DNA of 64,000 nucleotides. Source: Oscillospiraceae bacterium. Lineage in GTDB: Bacteria > Bacillota > Clostridia > Oscillospirales > Acutalibacteraceae. Below, in pieces: positions 16,741 to 25,256 of the stretch. The position numbers and the translations under genes are program-made. The number at the start of each line of letters is the position of its first letter. The stretch's first letter is position 1. The notes beneath the pieces were generated by a model. That model had not been told where the DNA came from and did no database searches. It saw only the letters and a list, made by a program, of their open reading frames with translations. The DNA lies in NCBI GenBank assembly GCA_015065925.1, contig SVPL01000004.1, positions 1 to 64,000 of the forward strand. The letters are read 5' to 3'.

Positions 16741-18481
16741 GTATTTATTAAAAGCATTATATTTTGTTTTGGTATTAGCCATTGCAGTTTCTGCTCTTGG
16801 CGCTTGCAGTGAAAAAGAGGATACTGTGAACAGCTCCTCAGATGTTTCCTCTGAGGTATCTTCAAATGAGGATGTTTCAGAGGTAGAAGATACTGACGAA
16901 GCAAGCAGTGAGGAGGATACCACCGAAGAAGATGTTTGGTATGACGATTTAGAGGATACCGAGGCAGATGATGAATTTGAATATGACGATATGCTTACGG
17001 CATCTTTAAACATCTACAACTCAAAAGCCGTTCAGGATGACTTTATGGGCTTTGGCGGTGTTTATCACGCCTTCCCCTTCAGAACTGATGATATTTATGG
17101 CAGAAATTACACCGAAAAAATGGCAAATGCTGAAATTAAGCGTGTTATAAATTCGGGTATTACAATGGCAAGAACATTTTACTCAATAGACGATTCCTGG
17201 GATTCCAAAGCAAAAGCCTTTAACTGGGAAAGCGACCAAATGCAGGCAATATACAAATACTGCCTTGCACTTAAAGAGGGCGGTGTAGAGGTTTTAATTA
17301 ACCATTGGTATTGCTCTAGTTTCCTTTTCACAACCTATCCTTGGGGTAGTGACGGTAATAAGGTTGAAAAACCCGGTCAACAAAATGAATGTCACGAATC
17401 CATTCGTGTACCTGGTGACCAACAAGCCACTATAGAAAACTTTGCGGAATTTATGGCAGAAACGGTTCGTCAGCTTCGTGCTCACGGTTGTACAAATGCC
17501 ACTACCATTTCCATTGCTACCGAGCCTTATGCCACTTGGAAGGAAGAATGGGCAGATATTGTTTCTAATGATGAGATAAAAAATGCCGCTTCCAAGGATA
17601 TAGCACAGACTATAAACGCCGTAAGTGCTAATTTTAAAAAAGCGGGCATACGCAAATATATTAAAATTATGGGACCAAACTTTGCGGGCGGTACAGATGC
17701 AACCCTTTACTATAAATATTTCAAAAAGCATATTGATCCCGACGCCTGTGATTTAGTATCCCTTCATAATTACTACGGTAATGACCTTACAAAGGATAAC
17801 TACGATTTATGGAAGACCTGCGCCGAGGATTATAAAACCGAGGTCGGCTCATTTTCTAACTTTGTTTGGGATGAATATAACTGTTCTCCCAAGGCAGAGG
17901 AATCTATCGAGTCCAGACACAGCGCTTATAACGGAGTTCAGTTGGCTTTGGCTCAGGTTTGCTTTATGAACTACGGTATGAAAAGCTCCTTTATTTGGAG
18001 TCTGCTTGACCAACAATGGCCGAATAACAGCTCTACCAGTCTTGACTCCTTTAAAGACGGCGTTCATATGTGTGGTGTTGCGCCTACCTTCCTGCAATCA
18101 AGTATTGTTTTCCCGCCATACTATTCCTTCTCACTTGCCGCTAATATTGTTGGCGAAAAGGGGTCTAAGCTATATCGCGGAGACGACGACACCTATGAGG
18201 GTGTTTATGCCGCTATGGCAGAGAATAAGGATGGCGAATTAAGTATTTTGGTTGTTAATACAAATATTACCGAAACAGCAACCGAGCTTAAGTTTGAAAA
18301 ATCCTTAAAGGGCAAAACCTTCTACCGCCATGTTTATAATGTTAATGATATTACCTGTACGGCAGAGGGCGAGCTTATAGCCCCCGATTTAAAGCTTACA
18401 AATGCTACAACGGTTTTAAGGGATGTAATTGAACCCTATTCGGTAGTTGTTTATACCACTAAAAAGGTTCTTCAAAAATAG
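16733..18481 (+). CDS. Clan GH-A glycoside hydrolase-like lipoprotein
   Basis: 582 residues. It starts with a lipoprotein signal (SALGAC lipobox, lipidated Cys near 24), then an acidic Ser/Glu/Asp linker to about residue 85. The rest is a TIM-barrel protein. ISIATEPYATW carries the likely acid/base E264, where most clan A enzymes have Asn-Glu, and FVWDEYN carries the likely nucleophile E381. A small beta domain follows (about 490-582). I cannot place it in one GH family; GH5-, GH30- and GH39-like enzymes are candidates. It overlaps the surface-protein gene by 8 bp, so the binding protein and the enzyme are coexpressed at the cell surface. The divergent AraC gene is the likely regulator. Confidence 0.72.
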   Translation: MNKYLLKALYFVLVLAIAVSALGACSEKEDTVNSSSDVSSEVSSNEDVSEVEDTDEASSEEDTTEEDVWYDDLEDTEADDEFEYDDMLTASLNIYNSKAVQDDFMGFGGVYHAFPFRTDDIYGRNYTEKMANAEIKRVINSGITMARTFYSIDDSWDSKAKAFNWESDQMQAIYKYCLALKEGGVEVLINHWYCSSFLFTTYPWGSDGNKVEKPGQQNECHESIRVPGDQQATIENFAEFMAETVRQLRAHGCTNATTISIATEPYATWKEEWADIVSNDEIKNAASKDIAQTINAVSANFKKAGIRKYIKIMGPNFAGGTDATLYYKYFKKHIDPDACDLVSLHNYYGNDLTKDNYDLWKTCAEDYKTEVGSFSNFVWDEYNCSPKAEESIESRHSAYNGVQLALAQVCFMNYGMKSSFIWSLLDQQWPNNSSTSLDSFKDGVHMCGVAPTFLQSSIVFPPYYSFSLAANIVGEKGSKLYRGDDDTYEGVYAAMAENKDGELSILVVNTNITETATELKFEKSLKGKTFYRHVYNVNDITCTAEGELIAPDLKLTNATTVLRDVIEPYSVVVYTTKKVLQK

Positions 18482-18510
18482 AGTTTATAAAATAAGAAAA
18501 TTTAGTTAAA

Positions 18511-18550
18511 AAAAGGGAAGAAGTGATAATTTTCGCTTCTTCCCTTTTTT
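18511..18550. terminator. Hairpin terminator, GGGAAGAAGC family
   Basis: AAAAGGGAAGAAG and CTTCTTCCCTTTT form the stem, with a T run on the plus strand. It ends the surface-protein/glycosidase operon. It is followed by TTAGATGTTAGAT, also found beside the copies at 33797 and 35493. Confidence 0.85.
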
Positions 18551-18805
18551 AGATGTTAGATAAACCAATGAATTTGTGTCATTTAATCTATTTTATAATT
18601 TCAACGGTTATATATAATTATTAAAAAACAAAAATATCGGCATAATATTCTTTGAAATGTGGGATATTAAATTAAAGATATAAATTCAAAAAAGAAGGCT
18701 TTTATTTTGTTGCTTTTTGTTAAAAACACTACATTTTTGTAATAAATGCACAAAAATCAATATGCAAATATTTATATCTGCAATTTAAAATATACAAAAT
18801 TCCCC

Positions 18806-18834
18806 TTGCCAAGCAATGCAGATGGTGGTATAAT
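18806..18834 (+). promoter_or_regulatory. Promoter of the glycogen synthesis cluster
   Basis: TTGCCA (18806-18811), 17-bp spacer, TATAAT (18829-18834), 56 bp before glgB. The AT-rich stretch 18551-18805 before it contains no gene or other structure that I can support. Confidence 0.75.
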
Positions 18835-18890
18835 AAATTAGTAATATTGTATCCATTGTTTGGCAGGAGCTTTTAAAAGGATGTTATTTT

Positions 18891-20831
18891 ATGCCAAATA
18901 ATATTTTTCCTGTAAACAAAAATTGGGGTAACACAGTCATAGATAACGCCTATGAGTTTTTAGGCGGTCATCTGTGCGAAATAAACTCCCAAAAGGGTGT
19001 ACTGTTCAGAGTTTGGGCTCCAAATGCCAAGGCGGTATGGGTTGTTGGCGATTTTAACGGCTGGCAGACGGGCTTAAACAAAATGAAACAGGTCTTTGGC
19101 GGTATATGGGAGCTTTTTATTCCTGATGTTAAGGAATATGAATCATATAAATTCGCTGTTTCTACGGCAGATGACAGAATGGTTTTGAAGTCTGACCCCT
19201 ATGCCTTTCATACCGAAACCCCACCCGCTAATGCTTCCAAAATTTTTGGTATGGACGATTATATCTGGCGGGATGAAAATTGGCTTAAAAATCAGGAAAA
19301 TAAAAATATTTACAACTCACCCGTTAATATATATGAGGTGCATTTACCGTCTTGGCGAAAAAAGGAAAACGGCGCGCCTCTTACCTATACCGAGGCGGCA
19401 GAGGCTCTTGCCGATTATGTTACCTATATGGGCTATACTCATATTGAGCTTATGCCCATAACCGAATACCCCTTTGACGGCTCCTGGGGATATCAGGTAA
19501 CGGGGTATTTTGCTCCTACCTCCCGTTTTGGAACTCCAAAAGATTTTAAAAATTTTATTGATATTTTACATTCTCGCGGCATAGGTATTATTTTAGATTG
19601 GGTGCCTGCCCACCTTCCCAAGGATGAGTTTGGGCTTTATAATTTTGACGGCACCCACCTTTATGAATACTCCAACCCCTTAAAGGGTGAGCATAAGCAG
19701 TGGGGCACCGCCGTTTTTGACTATGGCAGAGTAGAGGTCGCAAGCTTTTTAATTTCTTCAGCTTGTTTTTGGCTAAGGGAATATCATATAGACGGGCTTC
19801 GTGTGGACGCCGTAGCCTCAATGCTTTATCTGGATTACGGGCGCGAGGCGGGGCAGTGGTGTCCCAATTCTAACGGAGGTAATGAGAATTTAGAAGCCGT
19901 TTGGTTTTTGTCCGAGCTTAGCAAAAGCGTTTTTAATATAAGCCCGTCAATAATGCTTATAGCCGAGGAGTCTACCGCTTGGCCTATGGTTACAAAGCCC
20001 ACCTATGACGGGGGACTGGGGTTTAACTTCAAGTGGAATATGGGCTGGATGAACGATATGTTGAAATTTATGTCCATTGACCCCCTTGGCAGAAAATACA
20101 ACCACAGCGCCATAACATTTTCATTTTTCTATGCCTTTAGCGAGAATTTTATTCTACCACTCTCCCATGATGAGGTTGTTTACGGAAAATGCTCTATGAT
20201 AGGCAAAATGTTTGGGGATTATGAGTTAAAATTTGCTTCTCTCCGCACCTTTTATGCCTATATGATGGCACATCCGGGTAAAAAGCTTATATTTATGGGG
20301 CAGGAGTTTGCCCAGTTTAATGAATGGCGTTATTATGAACAGCTTGATTGGTTTTTGCTCCAATTTGAAGCCCATAAAAAAATGCAGGATTTTGTAAGGG
20401 CTCTTAATAAGTTTTATTTAAGTGAACCCGCCCTTTGGCAACAGGATTTCAGTTGGCAGGGCTTTAGCTGGATTTCTCACGACGATATAAATAACAGTAT
20501 AATCGCATTCCGTAGGTTTGATTTATCGGGCAATGAGATAATAGCGGTTTGCAATTTTGTGCCCGTGGAAAGAAAAAACTACAGAATAGGACTGCCCTTT
20601 TACGGCGAATATGAGCAGATTTTTTCCACCGACCATAAAGCTTTTGGCGGTAGCGGTGGTGGAATAACCAAAATTAAAAGCGAGTTAATACCAATGCATT
20701 CTCTTGATTTTTCGGCAGAATTTACGGTGCCTGCAATGTCCTTGCAGCATTACCGTTGCAGTAAAAAATTAAAGGTGCCAAATACCGCAACAAAGGTAAA
20801 AGCCTTAAAGCGGAGTCAGAATAAAAAATAA
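18891..20831 (+). CDS. glgB: 1,4-alpha-glucan branching enzyme GlgB
   Basis: 646 residues, the usual length. It makes the alpha-1,6 branches of glycogen. N-terminal CBM48 domain (about 25-120: [23 protein letters not shown]), central GH13 barrel (about 150-540) and C-terminal beta domain. Catalytic residues: the nucleophile Asp in [12 protein letters not shown], the acid/base Glu in [10 protein letters not shown] and the transition-state Asp in [18 protein letters not shown] lies upstream of the ATG. It is the first gene of glgB-glgC-glgD, and glgA follows after a repeat-rich gap. Confidence 0.96.
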   Translation: MPNNIFPVNKNWGNTVIDNAYEFLGGHLCEINSQKGVLFRVWAPNAKAVWVVGDFNGWQTGLNKMKQVFGGIWELFIPDVKEYESYKFAVSTADDRMVLKSDPYAFHTETPPANASKIFGMDDYIWRDENWLKNQENKNIYNSPVNIYEVHLPSWRKKENGAPLTYTEAAEALADYVTYMGYTHIELMPITEYPFDGSWGYQVTGYFAPTSRFGTPKDFKNFIDILHSRGIGIILDWVPAHLPKDEFGLYNFDGTHLYEYSNPLKGEHKQWGTAVFDYGRVEVASFLISSACFWLREYHIDGLRVDAVASMLYLDYGREAGQWCPNSNGGNENLEAVWFLSELSKSVFNISPSIMLIAEESTAWPMVTKPTYDGGLGFNFKWNMGWMNDMLKFMSIDPLGRKYNHSAITFSFFYAFSENFILPLSHDEVVYGKCSMIGKMFGDYELKFASLRTFYAYMMAHPGKKLIFMGQEFAQFNEWRYYEQLDWFLLQFEAHKKMQDFVRALNKFYLSEPALWQQDFSWQGFSWISHDDINNSIIAFRRFDLSGNEIIAVCNFVPVERKNYRIGLPFYGEYEQIFSTDHKAFGGSGGGITKIKSELIPMHSLDFSAEFTVPAMSLQHYRCSKKLKVPNTATKVKALKRSQNKK

Positions 20832-20850
20832 ACCATTAGGAGATGAGGTT

Positions 20851-22068
20851 TTGAAAAAAACAGAATGTGTTGCCATGCTATTGGCAGGCGGTCAGGGTAG
20901 CCGACTTGGGGTTCTTACCCAAAAGCAAGCAAAACCCGCAGTTCCCTACGGCGGAAAATACAGAATTATAGATTTTCCCCTTTCTAACTGCGTTAATTCG
21001 GGTATTGAAACGGTAGGTGTACTCACCCAGTACCAACCCTTGGAGCTTAACGATTATATTGGCTCAGGTAAGCCTTGGGATTTGGACAGACTTAGTGGCG
21101 GTGTTCACATTTTGCCCCCTTATCAGAAAATTGAGGGCGCCGATTGGTATAAGGGTACCGCAAATGCAATTTACCAAAACATCCCCTTTATTGAGCGATA
21201 TAATCCTGAATATGTACTTATTTTATCGGGCGATCACATATATAAAATGGATTATGCCGAAATGCTAAAAAAACACAAGGAAACCAAAGCCGACTGCACC
21301 ATAGCTGTTTTGGAGGTATCTTTAGAGGAGGCATCCCGTTTTGGTATTATGAATACCAATCCCGATGGCACCATCTATGAGTTTGAGGAAAAACCCGCAA
21401 ATCCCAAAAGCAATCTTGCTTCTATGGGTATTTATATTTTCAATTGGAGGGTGCTTCGTGAATATCTTGAAAAGGACGAAGACGATCCTTCATCATCAAA
21501 CGATTTTGGTAAAAATATAATTCCCGCAATGCTGGGTTCGGGTGAAAAGCTTGTTGCATACTCCTTCTCAGATTATTGGAAGGATGTTGGTACCATAGAT
21601 TCCCTTTGGGAGGCTAATTTAGACCTGCTTAATCCTAAGGTGGAGCTTGATTTGTCCGATCCTAACTGGCGAATTTATTCCCGTACACCCTCTGCGCCGC
21701 CTCAGTATATTGCTGATACCGCCGAGGTTCAAAACTCCCTTATTACAGAAGGCTGCACCGTTGCAGGCAAGGTGGATTTCTCCATTCTTTTTGATAATGT
21801 TACCGTTGAAGAGGGTGCCGAGGTGCGTGATTCCCTTATTATGCCCGGCGCGGTTATTAAAAGCGGAGCCTCTGTTCAGTATGCAATAATTGCCGAAAAC
21901 GCAGTTATTGAAGGCGGGGCTACGGTAGGCGAGCGTCCGGAGGATGTATCTGATTTAGGTAACTGGGGTATTGCCGTAGTGGGTGCCGACCTCACTATTG
22001 AAAAAGATGCCTTTGTTAGTGCTAAGGCAATGATTACCGAATCGGTAAAGGAGGGTGAAAAGGTATGA
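20851..22068 (+). CDS. glgC: Glucose-1-phosphate adenylyltransferase GlgC
   Basis: 405 residues. It makes ADP-glucose from glucose-1-phosphate and ATP. The nucleotidyltransferase signature is [20 protein letters not shown], followed by [20 protein letters not shown]; a left-handed beta-helix region (about 290-400) closes the protein. The start is TTG: AGGAG lies about eight bases before it and no in-frame ATG lies nearby until codon 9. The stop overlaps the glgD start (ATGA), so GlgC and GlgD are made together, as expected for the two-subunit enzyme of Firmicutes. Confidence 0.95.
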   Translation: MKKTECVAMLLAGGQGSRLGVLTQKQAKPAVPYGGKYRIIDFPLSNCVNSGIETVGVLTQYQPLELNDYIGSGKPWDLDRLSGGVHILPPYQKIEGADWYKGTANAIYQNIPFIERYNPEYVLILSGDHIYKMDYAEMLKKHKETKADCTIAVLEVSLEEASRFGIMNTNPDGTIYEFEEKPANPKSNLASMGIYIFNWRVLREYLEKDEDDPSSSNDFGKNIIPAMLGSGEKLVAYSFSDYWKDVGTIDSLWEANLDLLNPKVELDLSDPNWRIYSRTPSAPPQYIADTAEVQNSLITEGCTVAGKVDFSILFDNVTVEEGAEVRDSLIMPGAVIKSGASVQYAIIAENAVIEGGATVGERPEDVSDLGNWGIAVVGADLTIEKDAFVSAKAMITESVKEGEKV

Positions 22069-23183
22069 AAAACAATAATGTAATGGGCGTGGTTTTCGCC
22101 AATGTTCACGACGAATTAATACGCGAGCTTACCGAGGTTCGCTCTATGGCATCTGTTCCCTTTGGCGGCAGATACCGTATGATAGATTTCCCTCTTTCAA
22201 ACCTTGTAAATGCAGGCGTCTCCAAGGTTGGAATTATACCTAAGTATAACTACCACTCCCTTATGGACCATCTTGGCTCGGGAAAGCCTTGGGACCTTGA
22301 CCGCAAAAGCGGTGGACTTTCCATTCTTCCCCCATATCTCACCTCTGATGTAAATATGGATGCAGGTCATATAGATTCGCTTAACACAGTTATGAGTTAT
22401 CTTAGAGGAAGCAAGGAAAAATACATTGTTCTTTGTGACGCAGATGTGGTTGGAAATATAGATATTTCTAAAATGTTTGCCTACCATATGGAAACCGATG
22501 CCGATATTACAATAGGCTATAAAAACGGTCCCCTTCCCAAAAGCAAAAACGATATTATGTCCTTTGAAATGGATAAAAACGGCAGGGTTGTAAAAATTCG
22601 TATACCCGAAAATTATGGTGTTACCTGTAATTTCAGTCTGGATGTTGTTATTATGGAGCGCACCCTTCTTATGGATTTGGTTAAAACCGCTAGGGAAGAA
22701 AATATGAGCCGTCGTTGGCGTGATGTTATCTCGGCAAAGATTGACCAGCTTAAAATCTTCGGCTATGCCGTTAAGGAATTTGCTTGGGTTATTGATGGCA
22801 CCGAATCCTATGCCAATGCAAACTTTGCCCTGCTTAATCCAAAGGTTCGCGCCGAGCTTTTTACCAATGAACGCCCCATTTACACCAAAAACCGTGATGA
22901 TGTTCCCACCCGTTACGGACTTAATTCCAAGGTTTCCAATTCCCTCATTGCCGATGGCTGTGTAATAGAGGGTGAGGTTACAAACTGTATTATATTCCGC
23001 GGTGTGCATATTGAGGAGGGTGCAACCCTTTCCAACTGCATTATTATGCAGGATTCTATTGTTCGCCGCGCCGCCGATTTAAAATTTGTTATTACCGATA
23101 AAAACACCGAAATTACTGAAGGCAGAGCTCTTTGTGGAGCGCCGACGCACTATATGTCAATTCGCAAATCCGCTAAAGTTTAG
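22065..23183 (+). CDS. glgD: GlgD, regulatory subunit of ADP-glucose pyrophosphorylase
   Basis: 372 residues, homologous to GlgC but degenerate at the active site. The LAGGxGxRL loop is replaced by [17 protein letters not shown], while [20 protein letters not shown] and [10 protein letters not shown] are kept. In Bacillus and Streptococcus, GlgD is inactive alone but raises the activity of the GlgC/GlgD complex. It is coupled to glgC by a 4-bp overlap. Confidence 0.93.
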   Translation: MKNNNVMGVVFANVHDELIRELTEVRSMASVPFGGRYRMIDFPLSNLVNAGVSKVGIIPKYNYHSLMDHLGSGKPWDLDRKSGGLSILPPYLTSDVNMDAGHIDSLNTVMSYLRGSKEKYIVLCDADVVGNIDISKMFAYHMETDADITIGYKNGPLPKSKNDIMSFEMDKNGRVVKIRIPENYGVTCNFSLDVVIMERTLLMDLVKTAREENMSRRWRDVISAKIDQLKIFGYAVKEFAWVIDGTESYANANFALLNPKVRAELFTNERPIYTKNRDDVPTRYGLNSKVSNSLIADGCVIEGEVTNCIIFRGVHIEEGATLSNCIIMQDSIVRRAADLKFVITDKNTEITEGRALCGAPTHYMSIRKSAKV

Positions 23184-23669
23184 GCTTTAGTTAAATTCTC
23201 CACAGCACTTCCTTGGGGCTCGGGCGGTGCAAATAGCACAGCCACTCGCCCCAAAAAAGCACTGTGAAAAATTTTCCTTAAAGCCTTGCGAGGTTAATTT
23301 CTCCACAGCCCTTCCTTGAGCCTCGGGCAGTGCCGCAAATTGAAAATTGAAAAAAAGGAAATTGAAAATTAATTGAAACGCGTGGCGTTTCATCCATGCA
23401 CGCGAATGTATAAACCCATAAATCGGGCGATTAATAATCCCGCGGGCGTGGTTTGTGGCATCCAATAAATTGGGATTTATTGCACAAATCGGCGAATTGC
23501 ACCGTAGGGAACGACCTATGTGTCGTTCCGTATAATTACCACATTTTTTCTTGAAAGGCGTTTCGCGTTTCAAATTTCAATTTATCGGTTAAAAAACAAT
23601 TCTTCATTCAACATTCTGAATTTTACATTTAAATCATCCAGCATTTATAACGAAAGGAATTAAACATTA
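23184..23669. repeat. Repeat-rich intergenic region between glgD and glgA
   Basis: No gene seen in these 486 bp. A 40-bp imperfect direct repeat (TTCTCCACAGC.CTTCCTTG, CTCGGGC.GTGC) occurs at 23191-23231 and 23294-23334. GAAACGCGTGGCGTTTC is at 23377-23393, beside AATTGAAAATT runs. A partial copy of the GTAGGGAAC element (inverse of 4319-4362) is at 23504-23549. TTTCAATTTATCGGTT, which recurs near 11680 and 33755, is at 23575-23590. It splits the glg operon, so glgA may have its own control. Confidence 0.7.
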
Positions 23670-25085
23670 ATGAAAGTATTATTTGCCGCAAGTGAAGCGT
23701 ATCCCTTTGCTATGTCGGGCGGTTTAGCCGATGTAGCGGGTGCCCTTCCGAAGGCGCTTAGAAATCGCTTTGTAGGTTGTCGTGTTGTTCTGCCTCTGTA
23801 CGGCACCATAAGTGAAGAAATGCGCAGTAAAATGAAATTTATAACTCACATTACCGTACCTGTTGCCTGGCGCAGACAGTATTGTGGCGTTTTTGAAGCC
23901 CATATAAACGGCGTTATTTATTATCTTTTGGATAATCAGTATTACTTCAAGCGCGATACCCTCTACGGTCATTATGATGATGCCGAAAGATTTGCCTTTT
24001 TCTCCCGTGCCGTTTTGGAAATTCTTCCCCATATTGATTTTATACCCGATGTTATTCATTGCAACGATTGGCAAACCGCAATGATTCCCGTTTATAAGGA
24101 TAGATATTATCACGATGGTATTTACCAAAACATTAAAACCGTTTTCACCATTCATAACATTCAGTATCAGGGTAAATATGGCTATGAGCTTATGAAGGAT
24201 GTCTTAGGTCTTGGTGATGAGTCTGCCCATATTGTAGAGTACGAGGACTGTGTAAACCTTATGAAGGGCGGTATTGAGTGCGCCGACCGAGTAACCACCG
24301 TTAGCCGTACCTATGCCGAAGAAATTTTAACACCTTGGTTTTCTCACGGGCTGGATGAGATTTTAAAAATAAGGCAGTTTAAGTTAAGCGGAATTGTAAA
24401 CGGTATTGATACAGATGTTTATAATCCCGAAACCGATCCCCTTATTTATAAAGCCTTTTCTATGAATGATATTTCGGGCAAGGCTGTTAATAAAGCCGAG
24501 CTTCAAAAGGAAATGGGATTGCCTGAAAGAGCTGATGTTCCTGTAATAGGTATTGTAAGCCGACTTGTAGGTCATAAGGGCTTTGACCTTGTAAAGGCTG
24601 TTTTTGAGGATATGCTGAAGGCAGATGTTCAGTTTGCAATACTCGGCTCGGGAGAATGGGAGTTTGAAACATTTTTCTATGATATGAAGGAAAAATATCC
24701 CGATAAGGTAGGTCTTAGACTTGGCTTTGTGCCTCAGCTTGCCCACCGAATTTATGCGGGTGCCGATATATTCCTGATGCCCTCTAAAAGTGAGCCCTGC
24801 GGACTTGCCCAAATGGTGGCGCTCCGTTACGGCACAATTCCTATTGTTCGTGAAACGGGCGGTCTTAAGGACACCATTCAGGATAGCGGTGACGGTGAGG
24901 GTAACGGATTTACCTTTGCTACCTACAACGCCCACGATATGCTAGAGGCTGTTTGGCGCGCCCTTGCAGGTTACTCGGACGCCGAGGGCTGGAAAACCCT
25001 ATGCCTTCGCGCTATGAACTGCGACAACAGTTGGAAACGCTCGGCAGGGGAGTACCTTAAAATTTATAAAGAGCTTATGGCATAA
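23670..25085 (+). CDS. glgA: Glycogen synthase GlgA (GT5)
   Basis: 471 residues. It transfers glucose from ADP-glucose to growing glycogen. It has the two GT-B Rossmann domains, with HCNDWQTAMIPVY, FTIHNIQYQGKYG, and KSEPCGLAQMVALRYGTIPI with RETGGLKDT, the last holding the retaining-GT Glu. The N-terminal motif is MSGGLADVAGALP: Met15 stands where E. coli GlgA has Lys15 of KTGGL, a residue implicated in ADP-glucose binding. Otherwise the protein is complete. AAAGGA is upstream of the ATG. It closes the glycogen cluster and is followed by a strong terminator. Confidence 0.95.
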   Translation: MKVLFAASEAYPFAMSGGLADVAGALPKALRNRFVGCRVVLPLYGTISEEMRSKMKFITHITVPVAWRRQYCGVFEAHINGVIYYLLDNQYYFKRDTLYGHYDDAERFAFFSRAVLEILPHIDFIPDVIHCNDWQTAMIPVYKDRYYHDGIYQNIKTVFTIHNIQYQGKYGYELMKDVLGLGDESAHIVEYEDCVNLMKGGIECADRVTTVSRTYAEEILTPWFSHGLDEILKIRQFKLSGIVNGIDTDVYNPETDPLIYKAFSMNDISGKAVNKAELQKEMGLPERADVPVIGIVSRLVGHKGFDLVKAVFEDMLKADVQFAILGSGEWEFETFFYDMKEKYPDKVGLRLGFVPQLAHRIYAGADIFLMPSKSEPCGLAQMVALRYGTIPIVRETGGLKDTIQDSGDGEGNGFTFATYNAHDMLEAVWRALAGYSDAEGWKTLCLRAMNCDNSWKRSAGEYLKIYKELMA

Positions 25086-25112
25086 AACAGATGTTATAAA
25101 TGGATTATAATT

Positions 25113-25146
25113 CAGCCCCATAGTCACTTATGCGACTATGGGGCTG
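25113..25146 (+). terminator. Intrinsic terminator after glgA
   Basis: CAGCCCCATAGTC (25113-25125) pairs over all 13 bases with GACTATGGGGCTG (25134-25146), followed by AAAATTTT. Confidence 0.88.
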
Positions 25147-25206
25147 AAAATTTTAATTTGAATTATTTATTTACAATTTATACTTTATTTTTTGTATGAT
25201 TTTTGG

Positions 25207-25212
25207 TATAAT
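25207..25212 (+). promoter_or_regulatory. Extended -10 promoter element for secA
   Basis: TATAAT with TGG directly before it (TGN extended -10). No good -35 lies 17 bp upstream. The start codon is 45 bp downstream. Confidence 0.5.
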
Positions 25213-25256
25213 GTATTATGTATTATTTTATTCATTTATCGAAAGGATTTTTATAT

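Noticed and set aside
22197-23009. 270-residue minus-strand open frame
   Set aside because: It lies antisense within glgD; no ribosome site and no family resemblance.
23184-23573. Small minus-strand gene between glgD and glgA
   Set aside because: The frame is built from repeats and has no ribosome site or family resemblance.
24384-24935. 183-residue minus-strand open frame
   Set aside because: It lies antisense within glgA and reflects the codon bias of that gene.
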